Below are positions 35,351 to 48,315 of a stretch of 64,000 nucleotides of DNA, piece by piece. The notes beneath the pieces were generated by a model. The model saw only the letters and a program-made list of their open reading frames with translations. It had not been told where the DNA came from and made no database searches. How positions within the stretch are numbered: the first letter of the stretch is position 1; each line of letters begins with the position of its first letter. Position numbers and translations under genes: made by a program. The DNA is taken from NCBI GenBank assembly GCA_015680685.1, contig MNCI01004556.1, forward strand, positions 632,536 through 696,535, given 5' to 3'. This stretch comes from Gnetum montanum (Eukaryota > Streptophyta > Gnetopsida > Gnetales > Gnetaceae).

Positions 35351-35369
35351 TCCCCAACAACAGTGCCAA
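35351..35369 (-). other. Primer-binding site of copy Y
   Basis: On the minus strand TTGGCACTGTTGTTGGGGA directly follows the LTR end. It is of the same type as the site at 4,156-4,180. Confidence 0.7.
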
Positions 35370-36249
35370 TGATGAGTAGTGAGGTACCCCTATGCTCAAC
35401 CATACGAATATGAGCGTTTCATGCACGATTCGGTCGAATTCCAAGGACTAAGTGCTTATGCGCCCTTGTGGAACAAGGACAAGTTGGTTGATCATTGTTT
35501 TCCCAAGCTTACATGTATGTCACGATTGTATGGTTAAGTAAGCTTGAAGCATATGATTTTTATAGCTTTTATGTTTTTATGTCCTGTGCTAGTAGGGAAG
35601 GAATGAGGTAACTAAGTGACTAATTCAACTTAACTACTCATTAACTAAGTTCTAACTAATCCTAACACTAGCATCCATTCCCACTTTNNNNNNNGCAAAA
35701 GAAAATAAAATAAAAGAAATGTGTAAGAAAAAAATCTCAAGTGCTGCAAGGATGAATCAAATAGCTCGTCTTTATTGCCATACACAAGGTGTGCTCAAGT
35801 ACACAATGCTCGAATAAAGATCCGTCCACACTTAGACCTCTAACTACAGGCACTTGGAAAATACTCTAACTTTCAAACAAACTACAAGAGTCTTGTTACT
35901 TGACTGCTAAAAGACTTCCTCTCAATTGTGCACCTGGGCACTATATTTATAGGCTTGGGAGNCTCTGATAATTAGAGTAACCGCTCTAATAATTAGAATA
36001 ACTGCTAAAGTACCCGCTAGAGTAACCACTCTAATAATTAGAATAACTACTAGAGTAACCGCTAGAGTAACCACTCTAATAATTAGAATAATTGCTAGAG
36101 TAACTGCTAGAGTAACCACTTTAATAATTAAAGTAACTACTAGAGTAACCACTCTAATAATTAGAGTAACTACAAAATAACCACTAGAGTAACTACTCTA
36201 ATAATTAGAATAACTGCTAAAGTAACTGCTACAGTAACCACTTTCATCA
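35370..36249 (-). mobile_element. 5' LTR of family A copy Y (880 bp)
   Basis: Bounded by TGATGAG at 35,370 and TCATCA ending at 36,249. The R/U5 part resembles the LTR at 13,968. The U3, however, is an array of GTTACTCTAATTATTAGAGT-type units (35,966-36,240) instead of GATATTGC words. Minus-strand TATA in GCCTATAAATATAG near 35,945. N runs at 35,688-35,694 and 35,962 break it. Confidence 0.8.
35966..36240. repeat. Palindromic tandem array in copy Y U3
   Basis: About eight units of 30-35 bp built from two sub-words: an inverted pair CTCTAATAATTAGAG and the direct word GTAACCGCTAGAGTAAC. It fills almost the whole interval between LTR start and TATA box. The open minus-strand frame at 35,922-36,152 (VTLAVTL... 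repeats) merely reflects the array. Confidence 0.9.
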
Positions 36250-39200
36250 ATTTTCTTATAAACTTGTGCATAATTTATCTTGAAACAACCCTTAAGGTAT
36301 TGATATGTATAAATATGTTATTATGTCTTATGTTTTTTAAGGTTTAGATGTTAGACCTTGCTCTTATAAAATATTTGAAAATATTATTATTTTGTATTTC
36401 TTTTCATTGTTATTATGTTGTGTTATTTGCTAATGCTTGATGTCTCTTATGAAGGACAGGTTGGAATGATGGTAGTGGCTCATTGCTAGTATTTTATCAT
36501 TAATTATTTATGAAATTATTTATTTTATATTCTATGTTATTCTAAAGTTTTTGAAATAATGCAAGAATATGGTTTTTAGATGTTAAATAGATATTTGAGA
36601 TTATTCTAGTTATTCTTTTATTTTATCTTGGAACCATTCTTAGGCATGTGAGATTATTCTAATATTTTCTTGCTTAAATCCATTTAATAATAATTTATAT
36701 CCTTTTTGAGAACATTTTACTATTTATAAAATATATTATTCATTATTTATTTTTGAAATTACCCAAATCTCTTTTGCCTATAAATACTTGGCAATGCTAG
36801 CTCTCTTGGCATCAATGGTGCATTATGCATTCTTTCATTCTCTTACTCATGGCTATGTGTGATGGATCTCTTATCTCTAAAAATGAAGTCATTATACTAA
36901 CATGCTTTTTCTATGCAACTCTAATACCCAACTAAGAGAACAATCCACATAGCATATCTGTTATTGTTGGAAATCCTTCCTCTTGTAAGATTTTCCTATT
37001 AGTTTTTTGGGGCTTTCCTTATTCAAGATCTTTAAAACATTTTTTAATGGCATCCTAACTTCATAATCCAAAATTTTTTATCAAACCTTCAGATTTAATA
37101 CCAACTTGTAACATCCAACTAACTTAGGCTTAGGCTAACAAGGTATTATATAGAAAACAAAACATAATGTAATAAAAATCAAAGGATGCTAATAAAAATT
37201 TAAGGAAAAATAGTAGAAATCCAAAACAACAAAGGTGTAGAGGGCATAGCAATTGAACAAATTAAAATGGAACTTGTAAAATTATAAAATCAAAAAATCA
37301 GATGACAAAGCTATTAGTCACTCACATACAAAAACCTAACATGTTTACCAATAATAGTTTAAAAACTCTAATGCCCATGCCAAAATATAATATATTCATA
37401 TAAAATTGTAACAATAAATAATGATCTAAAATATTATCTAATTATCTAAAAATAAATATATTGGGCCACTAATGGTATCAAAATATTATCTAAGCATACA
37501 TCTAAAATTAACATTATTAATTTAAATAAACAATGTAGCAAAGTTAAGCCTACACTAAAGATAGGAAAGTACAAAGTCTACATTGCTAATCAATGGGCAT
37601 ACAAATTACAAAGTATAAGCACTAGCTAAAGATTATAGCCCCATAGAATAGATCACATAGCCAATTTAAATAAAATGCTATTGGTTCATCCAAGAGAGGG
37701 AAATGAGGAAAATGGTATATGGTTTGGAAGGATGCATGTCTTAGAATATGAGAATGATAAAATTAAATAGCTAGGGATGGACCAATTTTCTTCAAAATAA
37801 AGAAAACAAAAGTAAATAGATTAACAAAAAATGAATCTATAATCATCAAGGCATGGAGGCTATAATTCTGTATTTAGTAGTAATACTATATGGCTAGGTT
37901 AGTAAAGTTGAGAATGTTAACAAGGTCAAATTAAATTTGAAGGAAAAAGCCACATTTCAAGACATGCTACAAAAGAAGAAATGTGAAGAACCATGGAATG
38001 AGATATAAAGTCTCGATATCATTTGTAATTAAATAGTAAGTATTAAAGGATAAGCATTGATATACTAGGATGCATCAATATTAATGATTTTTGTGCCCTA
38101 AATAATGCATAGTATGTAATGGAATATATCTAACAATTGTGTCTTAGAAATGGTCACAATAAAATGAAATCGTGGATTGAATTTTAAAATATTTCTTATA
38201 AAAATTTATTTTATTTTATAATATTAGCTAAATTGGAAATATCATTTTGAGTGATGGTAGAGTACTTGATTCTCGAGTAGGATATGTGTTGTTACTTATG
38301 TGGAATTACTTAAAGAAGGCTAGATTTTTTCTCATCTACCTAGCATCCAAATCTTGCCTTAATGATATGATCATTGCACCTCTTTTTGATGATTATTTAA
38401 TTAATATAATTTATAATGCTCTAATAAAGTTATTATATTTTAATAACCCTAGATTTCTCACAACTTAAAGTGATAATTAAAGATTTCAAAGACATAACTC
38501 AACAATTGACCCACTCAAAGAATGTCAAAAGTATAGTGAATTATTTTTTTGAAGAGTATTACAAAGAAATCTTTAGTTACCTCATCTTAAAGTGAATATT
38601 TGTCATAGTACAAGAAGGAATCAATTGTTACACTTTATAAAATTTGACTACATCATGTACTAGTAGCTTATGGAGTAAAATTTTCATAAGTTATCATTAT
38701 AGTATATAATATAGACAAAAAAAATTTAGATAAAGACTAGAAAAACTTTATTTTGAAAAAAAAATACAAAGCAAATCCTAGTAATGATGCTTATTTAATA
38801 CCAAAACTATTACCTATGCTTTTGAAAACTGCATGACATTAATTCAATATTGAAGAACTTTTAAGCTTTAATGATTAGTTTACTTTTGTTTGCTACTATG
38901 GTTGATTCAAAAGATCAAATGTGTAAACTATCCCATAGAAAAACTATTAACCATAATTTTATCAATGAAATTTTTTTTACGATATTGATGCATTAGCCTA
39001 TGATGTTTATAACATCATAAAATATCAATCACCATATGTATTTCAATCTTTTTTCTTTTCTTTTATTTTTACTTTTTTTTTTCTTTTGGTTAATAATAAT
39101 GGATATTCCTCAAATTTTATTTTCATCAAAAGTTAAGATATCTGTAATTGAGCTAAAATAAAATAATTCAAGAATGAAAATAGCATTTGCATAATGAAAT

Positions 39201-39836
39201 ACCTAAGATTATATTGTAGAAATCAACATTGTTCAACTATGTATGTATATTAGTTGTATTTCAATAGATCTTCTAGCATTTTTAAAATAGTTTTGAAAAA
39301 CTAAAGATGACATTATACATTGATGGAATTAGATTTTTTTTTCATGTAATATGAAATTTTACATGATATGATTCATTCTTTTTTTTTCAGGTATTTATTT
39401 AGGCATTTTATGATCCCATATGAAGCACAAAACCTTTACACTATAAAGATAACATGTGGATACTATTAAATTGAAGTGAGAATTAAGTTTTCTCAATTAT
39501 TATTTTAGTGTAATACAAATTAGATTATTTTTTCATATGAAATAATTTTAAAGATTTTTTCCATAGCTCAACATTGCCAACTAAGATCGAACCTATGATC
39601 TAGCCTTTAGCATCTATCCCTTAGACGTAATCTAATAATTCCACCATGATTAGGCCTAAATTTGGGCAAAAGGGATGACCAAGTCCCTTCCTATTCTACT
39701 TCATCTAACTCTCTTACTTGTTATTAGCATCTCTACAAATACATATTGACATTACCTCTAAGTTATCACTATAAATACCTCATCTCAAACCTCCAAACAT
39801 TCTTTTAAGAAATATCCCTATAATTATGTGCATGTT
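36250..39836. other. AT-rich region, nothing assigned
   Basis: No exon, domain or LTR boundary recognised on either strand. It contains poly-T tracts (near 39,045-39,085) and short AT-rich ORFs such as 38,247-38,468 with no motif. It may be very old transposon sequence. Confidence 0.5.
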
Positions 39837-40900
39837 TGATGAAACATGATATGTCAAGTAGTTGACTCATGGGAATATGATGAAGCATCATTTTATCAAG
39901 TGTATCGATCAGCTAAGGTATCACATATACCATATATCAAATGCTACATTGCAACTACATTGTAGCATCTTCATCGATGTGTCTCATTTGGATGCCACAT
40001 TGCATCTACTATACAAGATGCAATATCGTATTTACTATAACTTAGTTGTGTTGATGCATCCTCATCGACACATCCCCATCAATGTAGCTAGATGAGTTAA
40101 CACATCCCTATTGATGTTGTGTTTATATCTGCCAATAAATATGCAAGTCCCACTATGTATTTGGTACCCTTTTTGATCAATAGTGTAGCTAAACTCTTGT
40201 AGTTTTATTTCATAATATTAGAAAATAGTTAGTAAGTGCTAATAGTGTGGATTTGAATAATTTTATGGCATCTTATTTGAGTGGCATTGCACCTAGGCAC
40301 ATTCCATGAATGAAATATGATTGAGATTGATTCATATTCATTGTAGTACCTTGACTTAGAATATATTTACTTTCAATGCAATTTACTTTCTATGTACTTA
40401 GTTAGTATTTACATTTTCATGCATATTAATTAATTAGCTGAATGAGTGCAACCAGTTTTGAGCATAAACACGTATTCGCTTGGTAATCCCAATAGCGTTA
40501 TTGCTTGGTTTTCCGAGTAGCCTAACACTTGGTAATCCCAGCAATGGATATGTGAGTTCAAGACATGTACAAAAAGTTGGGAATAAAAACTCATTATCTT
40601 TAGGATAGTTTTAGATTTAATTTTATTATTAATAAAATTAAATAATTAATTTCTAGGTTATTATTCAATGAGTTTGAGGTTCCAACAACACCAATAATCA
40701 TATGCCTCATTTTGGACTAAATCAAAGTTACAAGGAAAATTATCTAGATCATGAAAACAAAAAGGTTTGATGACCCAAAAACACTAGTGCAAACCAAGTT
40801 CAATCATAGGGGAGTTTAAAAAAACATAAAGTTATTAGCTCCAACATAGACATAATGAACCACAAAGGACGTATGGCAAAAGAGACCAATAGCTTTCTTA
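39837..40900 (+). mobile_element. Degenerate family A LTR
   Basis: Plus-strand order fits a family A LTR. TGATGA-like start at 39,837; word-rich segment at 39,930-40,120 (GATGC, CATCGA, TTGATG repeats); TATA-like CAATAAATATGC near 40,133; then the block with CTTGGTAATCCCA (twice, near 40,480 and 40,530), as in the LTR at 47,256-48,315; then ATAATCATATGCCTCATTTTGGAC near 40,694. The right end is not defined. Confidence 0.45.
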
Positions 40901-43860
40901 AAATACAACTACAAATATAAAACAAAATTTTTATTAATAAAAGGAGAAAAAAGTCCCACGTTAATTTGATGTTAGCCATTATTACTCATATGGTTTATTG
41001 GAGAGATTTTCATGATATCTAATAGGAATACTAGCCCCATTTAACTCAAGATGTGTTACAAGGCTAACCAAGCTTGTCAGAGTAAGGACCCTAGCCATGG
41101 TAGTAGACACATTAGGTACTAAAAGGATCAAAATAATCATCAACAAAAGAGGGATGTACGCATCTATAGTGATACTAGCTCTTGAAGTTGACAAGTGCCA
41201 TGATCATGGGGAAGCCAACCCTTAGGTGAGCTCATAAAGCTCCCACCACAAACATCTTATGGGAACCTTTAATGAAGAAATCATACATTAGTTTGCACTC
41301 AAAACTCAATATCACATGATTCATCATAACCATCATGGATAGCATTGATCAAACCTCAAATAGTATGGATCAAATCCTTGATATTTGAAATTACACTTGT
41401 GAATGATGAGTATTGACATTTTCTTTGGTTATTTTCAACTATGGGAATGCTCAACAAAATAGAAAGTATCATAGTACATTATTTTTGTCCACTTTTAGGT
41501 CTGGATTATGAGTCAAATAAACCCCAAAAGCCATAAGCCAAGGCCTAGAAATTTAACCTACAACATCTAGCCAAAAGGGGGTGTGTGCAAAGCTACCTAC
41601 ACAAAACATTTCTAGCCAAAAGGAACAAACAAATAAGAAGGATTAACATGCATAGATTGCACCTAAACAAATAAGAAGGATTAACATGCATGGATTGCAC
41701 CTAAACTACATGGATCACAAGTATAACATCGCATTCCTAGGGACCAAGAGATAAAACCCAAAGCCTTGAAAATGTAGGCTGAAAAATGGACAAATAAATT
41801 TTTTAATAGAAAATAGACCAACATTAATAACCATCATTCATCATAAAAAGTAATTCATATAATGTAAATGATAGCCCAAGGATCTAGTAGGAAGAAAATG
41901 CTAATATGAAAATTGACATGTCTTGATATACACAATGCATTTAAAATGTAGTACCATTATCAAACAAGTCAACTTGAAATCTTGTTGAAAGCCTCATAGT
42001 TCATCTATAAGCAAATATACTCACCAATTCACCTTGGTAGCTTTAAATTTGCACAACAAAACAAAATTAGTTATGCTAAAAGTGACTTGTAGGAAAACAT
42101 ACTACATATTGAAAAATACATATAGCAGCTAAAAAGTTTTCTTATCTATTCACTGTATCATAACCAATGATACAATATTTATAGTTTTAACAATGTACAT
42201 TAATAACTATTTTTAAATGAATAGCTAGCTCACAAGAACTAGAATCATTTGAACAATAATTCATAAATCAAATTATTGAAATTCCTAAGGAAAAAAACAA
42301 GATAGCTACAAAAAATATTAGTTAATAAACCATCATGCATAACGATAGGAAAATAATTTGCCAATACACTCTAACATTTAGCACATACAAAATCACATAT
42401 ACTCTAGTTGCTAGGAAAGATAGCATATTAGCTTTTTTTACCTTGAATTTGCTAATGCTAATAAATAAATTCTAATTTTTTAATTAAAAAATACATAAGG
42501 TTTGAGTAGAACTATAGAATAAATTCTAATACTCCTCAAGCATGATTTTTTATTCTTTAGTATTTCAACAAAATGAAAGATAAGTAAAATGAACAATACC
42601 CAACTGGCATAAAACACCACATTTAGATTTTAGATTAAACATAGTTGATTTTTTGAACCATAAAAGTCATGAAAAACAAATCAAAAATTTAAAAATCTAT
42701 ACAAGATTCCTTGATTTAATGTAAAAATTTACATTTCCTAATCTACAAATCAAGCTCTAATTTCTTCAATCCATAAAATATATACGATGTTTTTCATTAA
42801 CAAATCTTTGCAACCAAATAGTTGGCCATAGGAAACATGTTAATTAGTAATATCATATATGTTCAATGGCATAATGATGTTTTCTATTTTTATAGCAAAA
42901 ATCACAATACAAGATCATTTTGATTTAATTTTTCTAACTAGAAATAATATAGACCACACCACTAATAAAGCAAGTTCACTCTAATATTAAATCACCTTCT
43001 AATACCAAATCCAGATAGTATGAAAAGATATGCTAGAAAACAAGAAAACTATCTATCTTCAATTATTCAAAGAGAAGATTACAATAAGGTTTCTAAAACC
43101 CACAAAACATCCAAAACCTCTTAAAACATTGAAACAATGTTGTAGAGAATGAGGCTTTACAGCCATACAATGACTATTCTCAATGAAACATACAAGTAAT
43201 AGAGAGTCTCTTCCACAACCTGGAACTGAGATCTTAACTCACAAGAAAGGCTAAAACATATAAGTCAACACATACTTCAATTGACCTTAAAGCTACAACC
43301 TTTATTCATTCACTTAATGTGTTCTAACATTCTCTTTCCAAGCTCTACTCAACTTGAGAGCTCTTACCAAGACTTCTCATGACCTCTCTCTATGTGTATA
43401 AGCATGAAAAAATTCATATTTATTAGAAAATAAAGACAAAAACCTAAGGAAACATTCCACAAGCTCAACTTCGAGTTCCCATGTTGTTTCTATCTTTTTC
43501 CAACATTCTCCCAGTTGTTTTCCATCAAAACTACCATGTTGGAGCTTTACCAAATTGAACAAAATGTCTCCTAGCCTTTCCATACATCTCCTTGTCAATC
43601 CTAGATGTTGTTGAGATGCCTCTCATGAGTATGACATGTCTCTTTAATGTCAAATATGTCTTCTATACATTTAGGAAATATGTCTCCTCACCTGCAAGAT
43701 TTCTTCCCTAAGAAGACTACAATTCAATCAATACATCCTCTTTGAATCCAATACGCCTCATGTACAAGCTTAAGTCTCAACCAAGACATATCAAATACTT
43801 TCAAGACATATTTTTAGAGCTGAAAGCCTATAAAAACAACTTGTAGGAAAAAACAAAAGT
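40901..43860. other. AT-rich region with a 38-bp tandem duplication
   Basis: No gene recognised. A unit starting AAACAAATAAGAAGG and ending GATTGCACCT occurs twice in tandem at 41,627-41,664 and 41,665-41,702 with one difference. The right end may include the 3' LTR of the chromovirus fragment, since a purine tract on the minus strand (GGTGGGGGGACACC-like, near 43,865-43,880) precedes it, but no LTR end can be fixed. Confidence 0.5.
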
Positions 43861-43899
43861 GAATTAAAAGAGGTGTCCCCCCACTAGGTCTCCCATCCT

Positions 43900-45718
43900 T
43901 CAAAAAGTAAACTCATGTGAACAAGAAAACATTGGTTGAAGTGATTCCCCACTCATCAAATGTGGTCTCATGAATCTATACAACATCATCCATAGATTGA
44001 TACTCCCAATGGATCAAATATTCATGCCTCTTGACTCCTTGAGTGATAGAAGATTCCCTCGACTTAAGCACAATTACCTTCCTCTCCAATGAAGACTTAG
44101 ATTGAACAATAGCCCCCTTAAACTCATGATGCTACCCTTTATGGTCTTTTTATGAACTAGTCCATGATAATGCATAAGATTTGATACATTAAATACAAAA
44201 GGAATAACAACATCATTTGGTAAATCAATCTCAAAATCATTATCATTAATCTTGGCCTTATTTCTAAAAGGTTCCATCTTCTTGGCTTTTAACTTAGATA
44301 AGTTAACCCCTCTCAATAGTTTCTTTTTCAAGTGCATCCAAACCAAGTCACCAATAGTGAAATTTAGCTTCTATTTATCCTCATTCTTGTTAAGGGCTCT
44401 TTCTTTAGCCTTCTTCTTAAGATATGATTTTCTTGTGCATGAAGATCCCTCATCTCTTGCACAAAATCACCACTAAATGAGCTTCACCATCAAAGCTCTT
44501 TAGTATGTCCACCATCTTTGGACAAAATCCATAATTCACCTCAAATGAGATTTCATCAATAGCAACCTAAAAAGCATTATTGTATGAAAACTCAGGATGA
44601 TACAACAAGTTTGACCACTTGTTTGGCTATCCATCACATAAGCACCTCAATATGTTCACCAAGGATTTATTTACCACCTCTATTTGGCCATCAAATTATG
44701 GATGATATGCATTATAAAAATTTAAATTTTTCCTTAAAAGTTTCCAAAGGAACCTCCAAAAGTAAATAGTAAATTTGAAGTCTCTATCACTAAAAATATT
44801 CAAAGGAATTTCATGCAACTTCACAACATGTTGGAAAAATGAATTTACAACATGAGAAGCATCAGTCACCTTCTTGAACAAAATGAAGTATGCTATCTTA
44901 GAAAACTTGTCCACAACAATAAAAATTACATCATTTGCACTTTTGGTTTTTGGAATACCACTCACAAAATCCATTGATATGCTTTTCCATGGATCCTTGG
45001 GAATTGGTAAAGAATATAATGTTCATCCACTCCTTTAACTCCTTCAAACCTTTGATAAGTCAAACATTTCTTCACAAATTTCAAAAATTCAGTTTCCATA
45101 CTAACCAAAAATAGTGCCTACCCTTAAGTTCTAACATTTTATCCCTTCTCATGTGACCTGCCATGCCACTACAATGCTTTTCAAACAAAATATTTTTCCT
45201 AAAATCAAAATTAGGAATACATACCTTTCCATTGTTGAATAACAGTTCATTTTAAATATGATATTTCCTCCACTAGTCTATCCTACTCAACAATGGCTCT
45301 TTGAGGCTCCTCCAAACCTACCCAAGACTAACATCATGCCTATAACAATCATCCATACATTCAACATGAGGTATGTTAATATTCATCGCATGCATCCTAG
45401 AAAATGCACCAGCCATCGAATTGGTTTCTCAATTTTTATGCTTCAACACAAAATTAAACTCTTTCAACTCTGCAATCCACTTCATGTGATTTACACTTAA
45501 CTTCTTTTGAGAGTTTAGAAATTTCAATGCTTTGTGGTCTATCATCAAAGTGAACTCCTTGAACAATAAGTAATGTCTCAAATGCTTAATTACTTGAAGA
45601 ATGATGTATAACTCCTTCTCATATGCAACATATTTTTGTCCTAAATCATTCAACTTTTTAGAAAGAAAAAAAAAGCAATATTCCTACCTTCTTGTGAAAG
45701 TACCCCACCAATGGTACA
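43900..45718 (-). pseudogene. Chromovirus-type pol fragment (RNase H and integrase)
   Basis: RNase H piece 45,429-45,653: YEKELYIILQVIKHLRHYL, IDHKALKFL, KLSVNHMKW, typical of chromovirus (Ty3/gypsy) RNase H. Integrase core 44,696-44,974: MDFVSGIPKTK, VVDKFSKIAYF and SDRDFKFT. Integrase C-terminal 44,074-44,346: MVWMHLKKK and INDNDFEIDLP, matching the GPY-type region. RT is missing because the fragment is cut at 45,718 by the next LTR. Differently from the Athila/Tat-like copies, this is a separate lineage. Confidence 0.8.
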
Positions 45719-46583
45719 TGATGAGTGGTGGAGGTATCCCAATACCCTACCATACAAGTCACAAGTGTCTACATGCAATGAGATCATAATCCATGGATGG
45801 AAAATGTAATTATGCTAGTAATTGATGTTAAGTTCAAAATTGTTATCTTCCCACTTTGATTTAGTGTGTATAGTTTAACTCTTAGTGAGGCATATGATTG
45901 GTTGATGTTATAATGCCCTTAATGCTCCTAATGGTAAGCATAATGGAAATGAAATTAAAATATAAGTCCAATTAACTATGAAAACACAAATCTATCTTAG
46001 CCTAGTATCATGGATATCTGGTCTTGGTCTATTGTACATGTCTTGGACTCATGTAGTTATCACTAGGATTACCAAGTGGAATTACTACTGAACAAATCAA
46101 GCAACACCACTACTAGGTTACCAAAAAACTATACTTAGCACTTGAAAGCATTTGTATCCATTCCACTTACTAATAATGTGTAAAATAGAATTCTTGAAAT
46201 GGATATGATTAATTAAGTAAGGAAAAAATTATTCTAAGTAAATAAATAAACTAAGTGGATGCTGCAATGATGAAACGAGATCTCGATCTTTATTGCCAAT
46301 CATGAACTATGTCCAAGTACAGTTCACTTGAATAATGACACTAGACAACTACTCAACACCACACTATGGGCATTCGCTCTATCACTAAACTATGAAATAA
46401 AACTACAAAAGTTTGGCTAAGTGTTGGAATAGAAAGTTATTGATTATGCATCCAAGTGCTGGTATTTACAATGTTGCACAAATCCTAAGAAATCGCATCA
46501 ACGATGATGTAGGCTAAACTACAATATTGTAGCTATGATATCATTGATAGGATATCACATCTTCTCAAAAAATGATTTTATCA
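45719..46583 (-). mobile_element. 3' LTR, family A (865 bp)
   Basis: Left end TGATGAGTGGTGGAGG at 45,719. Right end ATTTTATCA at 46,583, followed by TACCCCCATGAC, whose reverse is the purine tract before the LTR. The U3 (46,490-46,580) has word pairs GATATCATTGATAGGATATC and CAATATTGTAG. A weak TATA-like TGTAAATACC lies near 46,455. It truncates the chromovirus fragment. Confidence 0.75.
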
Positions 46584-46799
46584 TACCCCCATGACTAACT
46601 ATAAGCTCATCCTTGAGTTAAAACAAAATAAGGATAGAGTTCCTTACAAAATGGAAAGGTAGACTTGACTTGATGTGACTGAATATTTACATGATTCTTG
46701 AATGCTACAGTGGTGTTTTTACAAAATGACATAGTAAATATCACAAGAAAAAACAACACAAAACCAAAATAGCTTGATGTAGCCTTATGTTCCCAGTAG

Positions 46800-47255
46800 T
46801 GGAGGCTCTTCCATCGACTTCATCCCTTTATCATCAAGCTTCTGAAATTGATAGCGATTAAGAAGTGCCTTAAGTTTTTCCTTCTTTGTCTTGGGATCAT
46901 GTATCATGCATTATAATTAATCAATGTTTGATAAAGTTAGTACATCCCATTGACATGGTAGCCATCCTCTTTGCTTTCACATACCATGTTGTGAACTACC
47001 ACCTTTCTTCCTCAAAATCGCTAGCCACCTTTCTTAGTTCTTGATAGTTTAGTAGTCAATGTGCCAAGTTTGCTACTACATCTTTCTATCCTTGGTAGCT
47101 AGCCTTTACAATATCAAGCTTGGAGTTTGCAACATGTAGTTTCCACTAGGCATCTTTTTAATCAACAAACTCCTTCTCCTACAATGAATACATGGATACT
47201 ACCTACCATTCTAGCTCATTTCTTGGCTTGTCTACTATTAGCATGGCTAGATTAG
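46800..47255 (-). pseudogene. Decayed ORF, C-terminal part (unrecognised)
   Basis: Minus-strand frame with residues such as QELRKVASDFEEERW and VANSKLDIVKASYQG, interrupted by TAG and TGA stops. It is the continuation of 48,316-50,640 after the LTR at 47,256-48,315 interrupted it. Rich in Lys, Glu and Ala, probably helical. Function unknown. Confidence 0.4.
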
Positions 47256-48315
47256 TGATGAGACGTGATTTGCCTGAGCCGCGATATCTCATCCCATGCG
47301 ATATCACATACGCGATATCGCATATGTGATATCGTGTCGTCCCCTATGATATCGCGTACACAATATCGTAGTTCGCTGCCATATCTATAAATAAGAGGCG
47401 GCTCTCCCTTGTTTCTCCATCCTGAGTTAGAAGTAGGGAAACTCTAGCAGTTTGATCACTCCAGAGATAGAATATTTTCCATGTGCCCGTAGTAGGGGTC
47501 CTAAAGTGAACGGATCTTTATTTGAGCAACATTCTACTTGAACAAAAGTTGTGTACGGAAATAAAGATGAAATTCCTGGATAAACCTTACAATGCATAGA
47601 ATAGGATTTTATTTATTGCTTTCTCTCTCACCCTTAAACTCCTAGAATGCAGAATGAGTATGACTTGATTACGAGCATCTAAGGATGTGTACAGATAGTC
47701 AAGGAATCAGCTGCTCATCACATGCGGTATGAGTATGACTTGGTTACGAGCATCTAGTGTGACTACTTGGTAACCCAGTGGCGTATTTAGGATCTGCACT
47801 TAGTAATCCCAGTGGTATTCATGCACCAAGATGTGTACGGTTAGTCAAGGAATCGGCTGCTCATCGCACTTAGGCTAGATTAGCTTTCTCAACCCTTTCC
47901 TCCTAGTTAAGTGCCTTAGTACGACCACTTCAAGCACATGCGTTACACACGGTGATCCCAGCAATGATTAGCATTTGGTAGCCATTGTTGCATCAGTTCA
48001 GGGTGTGTACGGTAAGTGGGAACAAATGCTAACGCTAGGTTAATTTAGACTTAGTCATTAGTTAGAGTTAGTTAGTTTCTCAACCCTTCACCTCGATAGC
48101 ATAGGAGAAAAACATAAAAACATATAAAAATCATATACCTCGGACTTACTTAACCATACACCATGACAACTACAAGTAAGTCTGGGAAGACAACAAATGA
48201 TTAACCCCAAATGTTCCATGGGGCGTGTAGGCACTTAGTCTGCGAAGTTCGACTGGATCGCTCGTGCTATGCTCGTTTCGTATGGTTGAGTGTAGGAGTA
48301 CCTCACCACTCATCA
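47256..48315 (+). mobile_element. Family A LTR, plus orientation (1,060 bp)
   Basis: Starts TGATGAGACGTG and ends ACCACTCATCA. The U3 contains GCGATATCGC-type words with a 36-bp imperfect palindrome at 47,299-47,334, then the TATA box ATCTATAAATAAGAGGCGG near 47,390. The R/U5 half mirrors the other family A LTRs. No primer-binding site or internal region follows, so it behaves like a solo LTR. The flanks (ATTAG and TTGGG) show no target duplication. Confidence 0.75.

Noticed and set aside
35922-36152. Open frame of VTLAVTL repeats
   Set aside because: Product of the U3 tandem array, not a protein gene.
35966-36240. CRISPR-like direct repeats
   Set aside because: Units are contiguous with no unique spacers, and the DNA is plant nuclear. 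It is an LTR U3 array.
13968-36249. One single, intact family A element with a nested insert
   Set aside because: Duplicated pol domains, different U3 words in the two outer LTRs and mismatched flanks show two copies recombined.
38247-38468. 73-codon plus-strand ORF
   Set aside because: AT-rich chance frame in a region with no other coding signal.
47256-48315. Confirmed solo LTR by target duplication
   Set aside because: Flanks ATTAG and TTGGG do not match, so the solo status rests only on the absence of internal sequence.
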